Below are positions 25,497-33,067 of a stretch of 33,200 nucleotides of DNA, piece after piece. A program made the translations under genes and the position numbers. Origin of the DNA: Rickettsia typhi (GTDB lineage Bacteria > Pseudomonadota > Alphaproteobacteria > Rickettsiales > Deianiraeaceae); contig CAMDIK010000012.1 in NCBI GenBank assembly GCA_945898725.1, positions 1 to 33,200 on the forward strand. The letters are read 5' to 3'. Each line of letters begins with the position of its first letter. Within the stretch, counting starts at the first letter, position 1. Under the pieces are notes generated by a model. The model had not been told where the DNA came from and did not search any database. It was given only the letters and a program-made list of their open reading frames with translations.

Positions 25497-27053
25497 TTAT
25501 TGATTTTTATTCACCAATTTTGACCTGTAAGCTAGAGATTCAAGCAAGTCTTTTTCCTCTATAATTTCGTGCTGGTTCATATCTGCAATTGTTCGCGAAA
25601 CTTTTAAAATCTTGTTGTAAGAGCGCATTGAAAGGTTTAATTTGTCGATTGCATTTTGTAAAATTGCCTTAGATTTTTCGTTTAGTATGCAATATTTTGC
25701 AATATTTTCGCCAATAAGATCGCTATTTGTTGTAATTCCAATTCCCTTGTATCTTTGCGCTTGCAACGCCCTGACACCTGCAACGCGCGCGGCAACTACA
25801 CTGCTTTTTTCCCCGCGATCACTGCCATTATCTTCAATTGACGGTGCAAAATTTCCAACTTCAACATGCAGATCAATTCTGTCAATAATTGGCCCGGAAA
25901 TCTTCGCCTGATAGTCTCCTGCGCATAATGGAACTTTTTTACATTCCTTTGCCGAGTCTCCAAAATATCCGCATTTACAAGGGTTCATCGCAGCAATAAG
26001 TTGAAATTTAGCAGGGTAGGTTGCACACTTGTTGATTCTTGAAACATTGATATAGCCGTTTTCAATAGGCTGACGCAGGGAATCTAAAACCCCACGCGGA
26101 AATTCTGCAAATTCGTCTAAGAAAAGCACCCCGTTATGCGCAAGAGAAACCTCTCCCGGGCGCGCATCTCTGCCACCACCAATCATTGCGGGCATAGAAC
26201 TTGAATGATGCGGGTCACGATATGGCCTATTTACAACAAATGTGCCATTTTTTAGCTCCCCTGCAATTGACAAAATTGTATTTGATTCCAAAATTTCCCT
26301 TGAACTCATTGGGGGTAGAATTGACAAAATTCGCGATGCAAGCATAGATTTCCCCGTTCCGGGCGAGCCATACATTAATATATTATGCCTGCCCGCCGCC
26401 GCCACTTCTAGCGCTCTTTTCGCCGCAAATTGCCCACGAACATCGTATAAATCTCCTTTATTTGTTGGATTATGGTGAAAAACCGATTTATCTATCACAG
26501 GTCTGACGCAAAATTGAAAACCCTTGAGATGATTCACCAATTGCTGCAGGTTTTCCGGCGCAATTATTTCCAAATCTGCACTTGCAAACAGGGCTTCATT
26601 TGCATTTACTTTTGGGCAAATAAACCCAAGTTGCATAGCATTTGAATATATAGCAGCGGGCAGAACGCCATTTACCGGTAAAATTCTTCCATCCAGCGCC
26701 AACTCCCCCATTGTGACATATTTTTCAACATTTTCACTGGAAATAATGCCCATTGCGCACAATACTCCAAGTGCTATTGGCAAGTCAAAATGCGCCCCTT
26801 CTTTTATCAAGTCTGAAGGTGCTAAATTGATTGTAATTCGCTTTGCAGGCATTGAAAGCCCAAGAGAATTGATTGCTGCTTTTATTCTATCGCGCGACTC
26901 TCTTACTGCTTTATCTCCAAGCCCCACAACGGTAAAAGAGGGCTGACCGTTTGCAATATGCACCTGTGTTTCCACTTCAATTATATCCATTCCTTCGAAT
27001 GTTACTGTTTTTAAACAAACCGCCGACACGTAAATAATATAACTATTTGCCAT
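25497..27053 (-). CDS. comM: YifB/ComM-family Mg-chelatase-like AAA+ ATPase
   Basis: 518 residues. The N-terminal Lon-like fold starts at VSAVCLKTVTFEGMDIIEVE with FTVVGLGDKAVRESRDRIKAAI and ITINLAPSDLIKEGAHFDLPIAL. The AAA+ core has Walker A GSPGTGKS (229-236), Walker B FLDEFAEF (311-318) and NPCKCGYFGD (357-366) with a further Cys at 371, the usual metal-binding-like loop. The C-terminal lid has LNLSMRSYNKILKVSRTIADM. ComM is a hexameric helicase promoting branch migration during natural transformation; the family is widespread in bacteria without known competence. It is divergent from nuoC (93 bases to the chosen nuoC start) and leads the comM-aroB-secreted-protein run. Confidence 0.94.
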   Translation of the reverse strand: MANSYIIYVSAVCLKTVTFEGMDIIEVETQVHIANGQPSFTVVGLGDKAVRESRDRIKAAINSLGLSMPAKRITINLAPSDLIKEGAHFDLPIALGVLCAMGIISSENVEKYVTMGELALDGRILPVNGVLPAAIYSNAMQLGFICPKVNANEALFASADLEIIAPENLQQLVNHLKGFQFCVRPVIDKSVFHHNPTNKGDLYDVRGQFAAKRALEVAAAGRHNILMYGSPGTGKSMLASRILSILPPMSSREILESNTILSIAGELKNGTFVVNRPYRDPHHSSSMPAMIGGGRDARPGEVSLAHNGVLFLDEFAEFPRGVLDSLRQPIENGYINVSRINKCATYPAKFQLIAAMNPCKCGYFGDSAKECKKVPLCAGDYQAKISGPIIDRIDLHVEVGNFAPSIEDNGSDRGEKSSVVAARVAGVRALQAQRYKGIGITTNSDLIGENIAKYCILNEKSKAILQNAIDKLNLSMRSYNKILKVSRTIADMNQHEIIEEKDLLESLAYRSKLVNKNQ

Positions 27054-27089
27054 TATGTTGTATTGAAAATATTAATATCAATATAAAAC

Positions 27090-27117
27090 TTGAATTTTAA
27101 TAAACTGCTGGTAAATA
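27090..27117 (+). promoter_or_regulatory. Candidate nuoC promoter
   Basis: TTGAAT (27090-27095), 16 bases, then TAAATA (27112-27117). The predicted transcription start near 27124 lies before the ATG at 27147, which argues against translation from the in-frame TTG at 27090. Confidence 0.35.
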
Positions 27118-27146
27118 GAGTGATATATGGGTGTTTTTACAGTCAG

Positions 27147-27734
27147 ATGAATGAATATTTTGCACAAAATTTAGAAAATCTCAAGAAAATTGCTCTTTCG
27201 CAAGAGGTTAGCTTGGGCGCTGAAGAGGTGATTATTGATGTAAATTTCGAAGATTTACTTACCGCTATTGGCAATTTGAAGAATAACAGCATTTCGAAAG
27301 CAAGGTGCCTAATTGGCATATTTGGCGTGCATTACCCGCATAAAATTTCAGAATTTCAGGTGGAATATCTGCTGCTAAACTTAGAAGATAATGTTAGATT
27401 TAGGGTGCGGGTAAATTGCGCACAAAATGATAAAATTCCCAGCATTGCCAGTGTTTTTGAAGGTGCTGTGTGGTATGAAAGAGAGGCTTTTGATATGTTT
27501 GGCATCAATTTTGAAAATGCACCCGACCTTCGCCGCATTTTAACTGATTATAATTTCACAAATCACCCATTACGTAAGGATTTTCCGCTGATTGGCTATG
27601 AAGAAGTGCGCTATGACCCAGTGACTCAGTCTGTGGAAAAATATCCAACAAATTTATCGCAGGAGTATAGAAATTTTGACTATGAAACCCCTTGGAATAC
27701 TGAATATTTGCAAAATCAAATCAAAAAATCATGA
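27147..27734 (+). CDS. nuoC: NADH-quinone oxidoreductase subunit C
   Basis: 195 residues from the chosen ATG, normal for a stand-alone NuoC. Family blocks are GIFGVHYPHK, VRFRVRVNC, IPSIASVFEGAVWYEREAFDMFGINFENAPDLRRILTDY-type sequence, HPLRKDFPLIGYEEVRYD and the C-terminal NFDYETPW. NuoC is a 30-kDa-type peripheral arm subunit of respiratory complex I, next to NuoD at the quinone site. In most alphaproteobacteria it is followed by nuoD; here the next gene is a chorismate mutase overlapping by four bases (ATGA), so this is a detached nuo gene. In-frame TTG (27090) and GTG (27120) starts are possible but less likely. No good Shine-Dalgarno is seen. Confidence 0.93.
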   Translation: MNEYFAQNLENLKKIALSQEVSLGAEEVIIDVNFEDLLTAIGNLKNNSISKARCLIGIFGVHYPHKISEFQVEYLLLNLEDNVRFRVRVNCAQNDKIPSIASVFEGAVWYEREAFDMFGINFENAPDLRRILTDYNFTNHPLRKDFPLIGYEEVRYDPVTQSVEKYPTNLSQEYRNFDYETPWNTEYLQNQIKKS

Positions 27735-28405
27735 CAATAAAACAAATTTTACAAAGTTTTCGCACGGAAATTAACAACCTGGATTTAGCCATACTGGATA
27801 ATTTGGAGCAGCGATTTAATATTGTTCACCAGGTTACCGCTGTGAAATCTTCAAGTTTTCCTAGTGGTTTTTTATATATCGACCCCGCCAGGGAGTATGA
27901 GTTGATGCGTCGAAACATGGCTTATGCGCTGGATCTTGGCATTCCTCAGAATACAATTCGTGTAATATGGAGGGCAATTATTGCATATGCAAACTTGATG
28001 GAGCAGCCAGGTTTGAAGATATATATACCTAAAAATCTCAATTTTAGTGAATTAAATGAGGTAACTGCGCATTATCCAATCAAGCATGCCTATTGCTATT
28101 ATCAAAATTTACAACACATTGCACTTACCGATGGGGTTATTATTGTAATGGACTTAAGTAATTTAAATGACATAGAGGTTTGTGAATATTTGATGCAAAA
28201 TCACATCAATTTGTATCACATGCAGGAGTCGGAGTCGGGTGGAAAGGTGGGTTTTTTTGGAAAAATATATCAACTATATAGCCAAGATGATGGAATTAAT
28301 GTTTTGTTTGATCGCGAAAGAGAAATGGTAAAATTTACACAGATTGGTAAAATTTACCTAAACAATAGCGATGTAAAAATAGGAACATCTTCACCCTTGA
28401 TATAA
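27731..28405 (+). CDS. AroQ-type chorismate mutase with a C-terminal extension
   Basis: 224 residues. Residues 1-95 match the all-helical AroQ fold. Catalytic positions seen in the E. coli enzyme are all present: Arg11, Arg28, Lys39, Asp51, Arg54, Glu55 and Gln92 (E. coli 11, 28, 39, 48, 51, 52, 88), in QSFRTEINNLD, LEQRFN, AVKSSS, YIDPAREYELM and NLMEQ. It converts chorismate to prephenate for Phe/Tyr. The remaining 125 residues do not look like prephenate dehydratase or dehydrogenase, and no ACT motif is evident. Alphaproteobacteria often carry such a tail on this enzyme, function unknown to me. Start ATG overlaps the nuoC stop. With aroB nearby it indicates a working aromatic pathway. Confidence 0.82.
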   Translation: MTIKQILQSFRTEINNLDLAILDNLEQRFNIVHQVTAVKSSSFPSGFLYIDPAREYELMRRNMAYALDLGIPQNTIRVIWRAIIAYANLMEQPGLKIYIPKNLNFSELNEVTAHYPIKHAYCYYQNLQHIALTDGVIIVMDLSNLNDIEVCEYLMQNHINLYHMQESESGGKVGFFGKIYQLYSQDDGINVLFDREREMVKFTQIGKIYLNNSDVKIGTSSPLI

Positions 28406-28416
28406 AATATACAAAG

Positions 28417-28433
28417 TTTATAGAACCTATAAA
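28417..28433. terminator. Possible bidirectional hairpin between convergent genes
   Basis: TTTATAG-AAC-CTATAAA is a perfect 7-bp stem in the 29-base gap between the chorismate mutase and rpsI stops. The stem is AT-rich and there is no long U tract, so it is weak as a terminator. Confidence 0.3.
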
Positions 28434-28434
28434 A

Positions 28435-28914
28435 CTATCTCTTGGAGAACTGCTCGCTTCTTCTAGCTTTTCTTTTACCGTATTTCTTTGATTCAACAAC
28501 TCTTGAGTCACGAGTGAGTAATTTAGCTTTCTTTAAAGATCTTTCTGAAGATTCGCTCATTTTTGCTAATACTCTAGATATTCCAAGCATAATAGAATCT
28601 GCGCAACCAGTAAGACCTCCGCCAAAAACATTAACCGAAATGCAATATTTTGAAATATCCAGCTCTGATACAAGAAATGGTTTTTTAATCTTACTAACGT
28701 AGCGACCCACTCCAGAGAAAAAATCTTCTACAGTTCTACTGTTGATTGATATTGAATGTTGAATATCTTCAGTTGCGTATGATATAAAAACCCTAGCAAC
28801 GCTGGCTTTTCTTTTGCCAGTTGCCCCAAGTTTGAATTCATTTTGACTGTTCGAAGTTTTAGACTTGACCCGTGTAGAATTTGTTGCTATTTTTGTTGCT
28901 ACTGTGTTTGGCAT
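28435..28914 (-). CDS. rpsI: 30S ribosomal protein S9
   Basis: 159 residues. The S9 core starts at GATGKRKASVARVFI, with SINSRTVEDFF, VNVFGGGLTGCADSIMLGISRVL and the tail LLTRDSRVVESKKYGKRKARR-QFSKR, whose C-terminal Arg reaches the ribosomal P-site tRNA. An N-terminal extension of about 28 residues rich in Thr/Ser/Lys precedes the core. It follows rplM by 14 bases, the classical rplM-rpsI pairing. Confidence 0.96.
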   Translation of the reverse strand: MPNTVATKIATNSTRVKSKTSNSQNEFKLGATGKRKASVARVFISYATEDIQHSISINSRTVEDFFSGVGRYVSKIKKPFLVSELDISKYCISVNVFGGGLTGCADSIMLGISRVLAKMSESSERSLKKAKLLTRDSRVVESKKYGKRKARRSEQFSKR

Positions 28915-28928
28915 AATATTGTATAAAA

Positions 28929-29405
28929 CTACGCTATATTTTGACGTTTTAATTCTTGAAAATTAATAATTTTCGGTTTCAAGTTTGCATGATCGTGGGA
29001 ATCCCCGTTATAAACTCTAAGATTTTTTAATACGACTCTGCCTAAAGGGCCATTCGGCAACATCCCTTCTATTGCTTTTATAAGTATATCCCTTGATTTT
29101 CCGCGCGCACGTAGTTGTCTTGGCGTTAAAGACTTAATTCCCCCTGGAAAACCAGTGTGACGAAAATACTCTTTTGTATTTTCCTTATTGGATGTAAATT
29201 TAACTTTTTCCGCGTTGATTATAATTACAAAATCACCCAAATTTGCATTTGGAGAAAAGATAGGCTTGTGCTTTCCACGCAATATTTGTGCAACATAAGC
29301 AGATAATCTACCCACAACAACGTCAGTTGCGTCAATTAATATAACCTCGCGGTTGCATGTATTGTATGAAATTGTAGAATTGTTCGATTTTTTTATAGTA
29401 AACAT
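28929..29405 (-). CDS. rplM: 50S ribosomal protein L13
   Basis: 158 residues from the ATG at 29405 (MFTIKKSNNST). Family landmarks are VILIDATDVVVGRLSAYVAQILRGK, GDFVIIINAEKVKFT, YFRHTGFPGGIKS and IEGMLPNGPLGRVVLKNLRVY. L13 is an early-assembling 50S protein. An upstream in-frame TTG at 29435 is less likely, since it lies inside rpsO. Sits between rpsO and rpsI; the rpsO stop is 19 bases upstream of its start. Confidence 0.96.
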   Translation of the reverse strand: MFTIKKSNNSTISYNTCNREVILIDATDVVVGRLSAYVAQILRGKHKPIFSPNANLGDFVIIINAEKVKFTSNKENTKEYFRHTGFPGGIKSLTPRQLRARGKSRDILIKAIEGMLPNGPLGRVVLKNLRVYNGDSHDHANLKPKIINFQELKRQNIA

Positions 29406-29424
29406 GGTATAATAATAGTAAAAA

Positions 29425-29727
29425 TTAACAAACAAATCTAACGCTTAGCATATTTACAAGGTTTTTACAAGTTGAAAGATCCTGCTCTTTTAAATAATTT
29501 AATGTTTTCCTGCGTTGATGCACTTTAATTGTTAAAGATCTTTTCGCGGCAATATCTTTGGGAAAGTCATTTAAATGCCTTGTAAGGTAAGCAACTTGAT
29601 AGCTAAGCATAATAATTTGCACCTCTGGAGATCCAGAATCGGAATCGTGGCGTTTAAATTTTGACAATAACTCGTGTATTGTATAGGCTTTTTTGCCAGC
29701 GTCAACCGCTTTTTCGGAAGATACCAT
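29425..29727 (-). CDS. rpsO: 30S ribosomal protein S15
   Basis: About 100 residues from the ATG at 29727. The S15 core is visible: HDSDSGSPEVQIIMLSYQVAYLTRHL, KDIAAKRSL, VHQRRKTLNYLKEQD and the C-terminal NLVNMLSVR. It binds 16S rRNA helices 20-22 early in 30S assembly. I prefer the ATG at 29727 over the in-frame TTG at 29754, because a candidate promoter would start transcription near 29747. The N-terminus (VSSEKAVDAGKKAYT) is about 10 residues longer than usual. Placed directly upstream of rplM instead of the common rpsO-pnp arrangement. Confidence 0.95.
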   Translation of the reverse strand: MVSSEKAVDAGKKAYTIHELLSKFKRHDSDSGSPEVQIIMLSYQVAYLTRHLNDFPKDIAAKRSLTIKVHQRRKTLNYLKEQDLSTCKNLVNMLSVRFVC

Positions 29728-29753
29728 ATAATCAGAAAACTCATTTATATTCA

Positions 29754-29782
29754 ACTAATGCAGTCATAAATTTATTTGTCAA
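29754..29782 (-). promoter_or_regulatory. Candidate promoter for rpsO-rplM-rpsI
   Basis: On the minus strand, -35 TTGACA (plus 29777-29782), a 17-base spacer and -10 ATTAGT (29754-29759). Predicted start near 29747 gives a leader of about 20 bases before the ATG at 29727. Confidence 0.4.
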
Positions 29783-29930
29783 GTTTTTATTGCAAAAAAA
29801 CAAATTTTTTTTACACCTCTAATTGCATCGTTGTAATAATGAATTATATCGCAAGACTCTCTACCCTATCTCTCCAATGGTTTATTGTTGAGGTTGGCAT
29901 GTATATAATATATTTTACTGCCTTGCCACC

Positions 29931-31370
29931 CTAATCTCTCCCATATTTATCATCCAATCTAACTATATCATCTTCGCCAAAGTATGATCCGCATTGAATT
30001 TCCACAAAAACTAAATCCTGCATTGGATTGTTATTTGCAATTTTATGCCTTACCCCAACCGGAATGTATATAGACTCATCTTTGCGAAGAATTTTCACCA
30101 CATCGTCAATGGTTACAGTGCCTGCACCTGAAATAATAACCCAGTGTTCACTGCGTTTATTGTGCATTTGATAGGACAATTCGCACCCTGGACTAACTGT
30201 GATAATTTTTATTTTAAAGGTATCTTCCTCCAGAATATTCTCATATTTTCCCCATGGCCTGTGGTCAAAACAGTGATTTTTCAGGCATGAAAGTCCGCTA
30301 TTTTGCAGTTTTTCAAACATTTTTTTATTACCATTATCATCTTTTTTTGTTATTGTTATAACATCTTTCATTGCTATAACAAGCAAATTTTCAACCCCAT
30401 GCACAATCACAGGATGGTTGGTTTTATTGATGATATGTGAGTTAGAAGTGCGGTCAAGGTGCACTAATTTATCTATAATATTTGCATTTTCGTCTTTTTG
30501 TGAAATATCATAAATTTGCCCAAACGAACCCAAGTCATTCCAACCGGAATTTACAATTTCTATGCAGAAAACTTCGCTTAACTTTTGCATTATTGCAAAA
30601 TCGATTGAGTTCGACTTAACCTGTTTAAAAATTTCCTCATTTAGAACAAAAAAATCGTGCTTTACAAGGTGCTTCTCAAATGATTTTGTGATTATTTCTA
30701 GGCTTTCCTGTTCAAATTCACCTGCAGATTTTAAGAAAAATTCAGGACAGAAAAAGAAAATTCCGCAGTTCCAAAGGTGATTTTTGTCAGCTAAATATTG
30801 TTGCGCTATTTCCTGGTTCGGCTTTTCGGTGAATTTTGCCACTCTAAACACGGAATTTCCCAAATTTTCGGGCGTTTTTTCGATATACCCATATCCATCA
30901 TATGCAAAAGTTGGGGTAATACCAAAAGTTAAAACCCCCTCTTTGTTTTTGGAAAAAAAATCTCCAGCACTTGTAACCGCACCCAGAAAAATTGCATCAT
31001 TTGACATAATTTGGTCGCTTGGAAGTAGTAAAAGCCTTGAAAACCCATGTTTTTGGGCGAATAATGAAGCAACAATTGCAACCGATAAGGTATTTTTTCC
31101 CATAGGTTCAAAAATTATATTGATATTTTTTTGAAACTCACCATCCAGATTAATTTGCCTTAATTGCTCCAAAATAACGAATCGATGGGCAAAATTGGCA
31201 ATTAGCAAAACATCTTGCGCAATACTTTTCGCTCTGATAATACATCTTTGAAAAAGCGTAAACCCGGAGCTGTCCAAATCTATGAATTGCTTGGGGAAAT
31301 TTTCACGCGATAACGGCCAAAGCCTGGTTCCACTTCCACCTATCATAATTGCTACAAGGATCTTGCTCAT
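29931..31370 (-). CDS. manC: Mannose-1-phosphate guanylyltransferase / mannose-6-phosphate isomerase (type II, bifunctional)
   Basis: 479 residues, the usual ManC/AlgA length. The N-terminal nucleotidyltransferase has IGGSGTRLWPLSRENFPKQF, the GTP/sugar-phosphate loop, then FEPMGKNT, LLPSDQ, FTEKP and WNCGIFFF. The C-terminal cupin phosphomannose isomerase type II domain starts near HRPWGKYENI and has PGCELSYQMHNKRSEHWVI with the metal-binding Gln/His/Glu. It makes GDP-mannose from mannose-6-phosphate, a precursor for mannose, fucose or rhamnose in surface glycans. It stands alone, 16 kb from the polysaccharide operon, but probably feeds it. Between it and rpsO lie about 200 bases with no supported gene. 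Confidence 0.94.
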   Translation of the reverse strand: MSKILVAIMIGGSGTRLWPLSRENFPKQFIDLDSSGFTLFQRCIIRAKSIAQDVLLIANFAHRFVILEQLRQINLDGEFQKNINIIFEPMGKNTLSVAIVASLFAQKHGFSRLLLLPSDQIMSNDAIFLGAVTSAGDFFSKNKEGVLTFGITPTFAYDGYGYIEKTPENLGNSVFRVAKFTEKPNQEIAQQYLADKNHLWNCGIFFFCPEFFLKSAGEFEQESLEIITKSFEKHLVKHDFFVLNEEIFKQVKSNSIDFAIMQKLSEVFCIEIVNSGWNDLGSFGQIYDISQKDENANIIDKLVHLDRTSNSHIINKTNHPVIVHGVENLLVIAMKDVITITKKDDNGNKKMFEKLQNSGLSCLKNHCFDHRPWGKYENILEEDTFKIKIITVSPGCELSYQMHNKRSEHWVIISGAGTVTIDDVVKILRKDESIYIPVGVRHKIANNNPMQDLVFVEIQCGSYFGEDDIVRLDDKYGRD

Positions 31371-31391
31371 GCGTAAATTGATTAATGCTAA

Positions 31392-31423
31392 ATTATAGCT
31401 GTGATAAAGTAATTAAATGTCAA
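31392..31423 (-). promoter_or_regulatory. Candidate manC promoter
   Basis: On the minus strand a perfect TATAAT (plus 31392-31397) lies 21 bases before the manC ATG. A perfect TTGACA (31418-31423) lies 20 bases further up, which is longer than the ideal 17. Confidence 0.4.
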
Positions 31424-31446
31424 GCAATATCATCTTTTTTACTCTA

Positions 31447-31460
31447 TAGCCTATAGGCTA
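31447..31460. repeat. 14-base perfect palindrome upstream of manC
   Basis: TAGCCTATAGGCTA reads the same on both strands. It lies 23 bases upstream of the candidate -35 of manC in the 188-base gap between def and manC. It could be a dimeric regulator site. Nothing else in the gap identifies the regulator. Confidence 0.35.
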
Positions 31461-31529
31461 ATTTTTGGATTGCGTCTTGTAAAATGAACGATTTTTTCAT
31501 AACTATATACAGATAAAACTTGAACAGGG

Positions 31530-31550
31530 CGCCTGGAAATATTCTAGGCG
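31530..31550 (-). terminator. Hairpin just downstream of def
   Basis: CGCCT-G-GAA-ATA-TTC-T-AGGCG forms a 9-bp stem with one G-T (plus RNA) or A-C (minus RNA) step and a 3-base loop, 8 bases after the def stop. GC-rich relative to its surroundings, but no immediate U tract follows on the minus strand. Confidence 0.35.
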
Positions 31551-31558
31551 TGAAACCG

Positions 31559-32089
31559 CTAATTTTCCCTATCTTTTTTAACTCTAACCGCCTTGTTGCG
31601 CATCATATTTTGCTTTAATTTTGACTTCACGCGATCAATAAAAACTGCACCATCAAGATGGTCCATTTCGTGCTGAATGCATGTAGCGGCGAGATATTTT
31701 GCTGTAATTTTGTTAAATTTCCCCGTAAAATCTTGATATTCAAGCTCTATTTCTTCAGGGCGTTCCACATTTGCCCTTTGCCCGGGAACCGAAAGACACC
31801 CCTCTTCATAGCCGTTAATTTTACTGGATTTACCTGTGATTTTCGGGTTAATAAAGTGGTAAATTTGGTCACACATGTACCCGTTCGCGTCATCAATATC
31901 TCTAATATCCATAACAAACATGCGTTTTGCAATGCCAACCTGATTCGCTGCAAGCCCAATACCCTTGTGATGATACATACTTTCGATCATATTTTGCACT
32001 TCAACCTTTAAATTTTCGTCAAAAACAGTCACCTCTGGCATTTTTTGTTCCAAAATTTTATCCGGGTAAACAACTATGTCTAAAATCAT
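31559..32089 (-). CDS. def: Peptide deformylase
   Basis: 176 residues, the normal length. All three family motifs are present: GIGLAANQVG (motif 1), EEGCLSVPG (motif 2, metal-binding Cys) and QHEMDHLDG (motif 3, two metal-binding His and the catalytic Glu). It removes the formyl group from nascent proteins in the cytoplasm. The C-terminal tail is Lys/Arg-rich. It stands alone; fmt, its usual partner, is not adjacent. Confidence 0.97.
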   Translation of the reverse strand: MILDIVVYPDKILEQKMPEVTVFDENLKVEVQNMIESMYHHKGIGLAANQVGIAKRMFVMDIRDIDDANGYMCDQIYHFINPKITGKSSKINGYEEGCLSVPGQRANVERPEEIELEYQDFTGKFNKITAKYLAATCIQHEMDHLDGAVFIDRVKSKLKQNMMRNKAVRVKKDREN

Positions 32090-32172
32090 TTTTTACACAC
32101 CACTAAACCTTTCTATATTTATATTCCAGAATTAAAAATCAAGGGAAATTTTGAAAAATACTTGACACTTAA

Positions 32173-32823
32173 ATGCCCGCACAACCTTCCCCAGGGGGTA
32201 ATGATGAAAATTTATCATTTGATGATTGTAAAACAGAAATACTTTCAATTTATAACAAGAAAACTGAATTGAGTGCAAAAATTGCAGATAGCGAGACATC
32301 ACTAGAAAATCAAAAGAAAGAAATCACTGACTTTACAGAGAAATATGAAAATACATTAACCGCAGAATTAAACGAAGTTGGTAGTATTAAACAAGATCTG
32401 CAAGATTACAGAGATCAGGTTGTTGGTGGAAGTTTGTTTAAAACATATAAAGAAAAGGCTTGTTGGTCAAATATTACATCGTTAGTATATAGCGGAATTG
32501 CAATATCCTTATTACTTTGTGCTGGCGGAATTCTGCTGTGGCTATTGTTAAAAGTGGATAGACAATCTACAGACAGCTTTATTTCATCGTCTATATCATT
32601 TATTCTGTTTACAGCGTCATTTGTATGCTCTGGTAATAGCAAAGTTACTCATAAATCATTTGAAGAATATTTACATAAAGCAACATTATTGCAATCATTT
32701 GTTGGCTACAGAGAGCAGCACAAGCAGAGTTTGGACGATGAAGAGTATAGTCAATTCTTTAGAGAGGTTATAGAGGCGGTTAAAGTTAATCCATCTGAAA
32801 GAATTGATAAATTATTACATTAG
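32173..32823 (+). CDS. Unknown protein: coiled coil plus two membrane helices
   Basis: 216 residues that I do not recognise. Residues about 20-85 are Glu/Lys/Gln-rich with heptad-like spacing (KKTELSAKIADSETSLENQ) and probably form a coiled coil. Two hydrophobic helices follow at about 104-127 (SLVYSGIAISLLLCAGGILLW) and 134-152, separated by a short loop with DRQS. The last 60 residues are charged and soluble. The layout suggests an inner-membrane hairpin with both ends in the cytoplasm. The ATG has no clear Shine-Dalgarno. It abuts a recombinase remnant, so it may be cargo of a mobile element or simply a neighbour. Confidence 0.6.
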   Translation: MPAQPSPGGNDENLSFDDCKTEILSIYNKKTELSAKIADSETSLENQKKEITDFTEKYENTLTAELNEVGSIKQDLQDYRDQVVGGSLFKTYKEKACWSNITSLVYSGIAISLLLCAGGILLWLLLKVDRQSTDSFISSSISFILFTASFVCSGNSKVTHKSFEEYLHKATLLQSFVGYREQHKQSLDDEEYSQFFREVIEAVKVNPSERIDKLLH

Positions 32824-32830
32824 TCAATAA

Positions 32831-33067
32831 TGCCAATGCATTGTAACTTACATTTTTGAAACTTATGCAAAAGGCACTGAATCAGTTGCGTCTTTATCAA
32901 AAAAGTTCAGTCTTGCGCGGAGCGTTGTTTTAAATATTCTGCAAAATTCTTTCTATTTTGGTCAGATGTTTATAAAATCTCAGGGTAAATATTATTCGCA
33001 TAATTATTCAGTTTTAATTAAAAAAGAGCTTTTTGATCGGTGTCAAGAAAGGATGCAAAAGCGTTAA
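32831..33067 (+). pseudogene. Large serine recombinase remnant (recombinase domain fragment)
   Basis: An open stretch of 78 codons with no start codon in the right place, bounded by stops at 32828 and 33065. It reads IFETYAKGTESVASLSKKF, then ARSVVLNILQNSFYFGQM and SVLIKKELFDRCQERM. This is the 'F--YA-G--S---L...I--IL-N-FY-G...ISKELFD--QE' pattern of the recombinase domain in large serine integrases. The N-terminal resolvase domain with the catalytic Ser is missing. Immediately after the stop, in the next frame (from about 33078), cysteine- and aromatic-rich text (FCRCFLHLRECKF, then YYFYV) loosely resembles the zinc-ribbon that normally follows, suggesting decay by frameshift. Too short for the automatic gene list but the motif match is clear. 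Confidence 0.7.

Noticed and set aside
29839..29934. Small plus-strand frame of 31 codons (MNYIARLSTLSLQWFIV...) between rpsO and manC
   Set aside because: No Shine-Dalgarno, no recognisable family, overlaps the manC end on the opposite strand; most likely chance.
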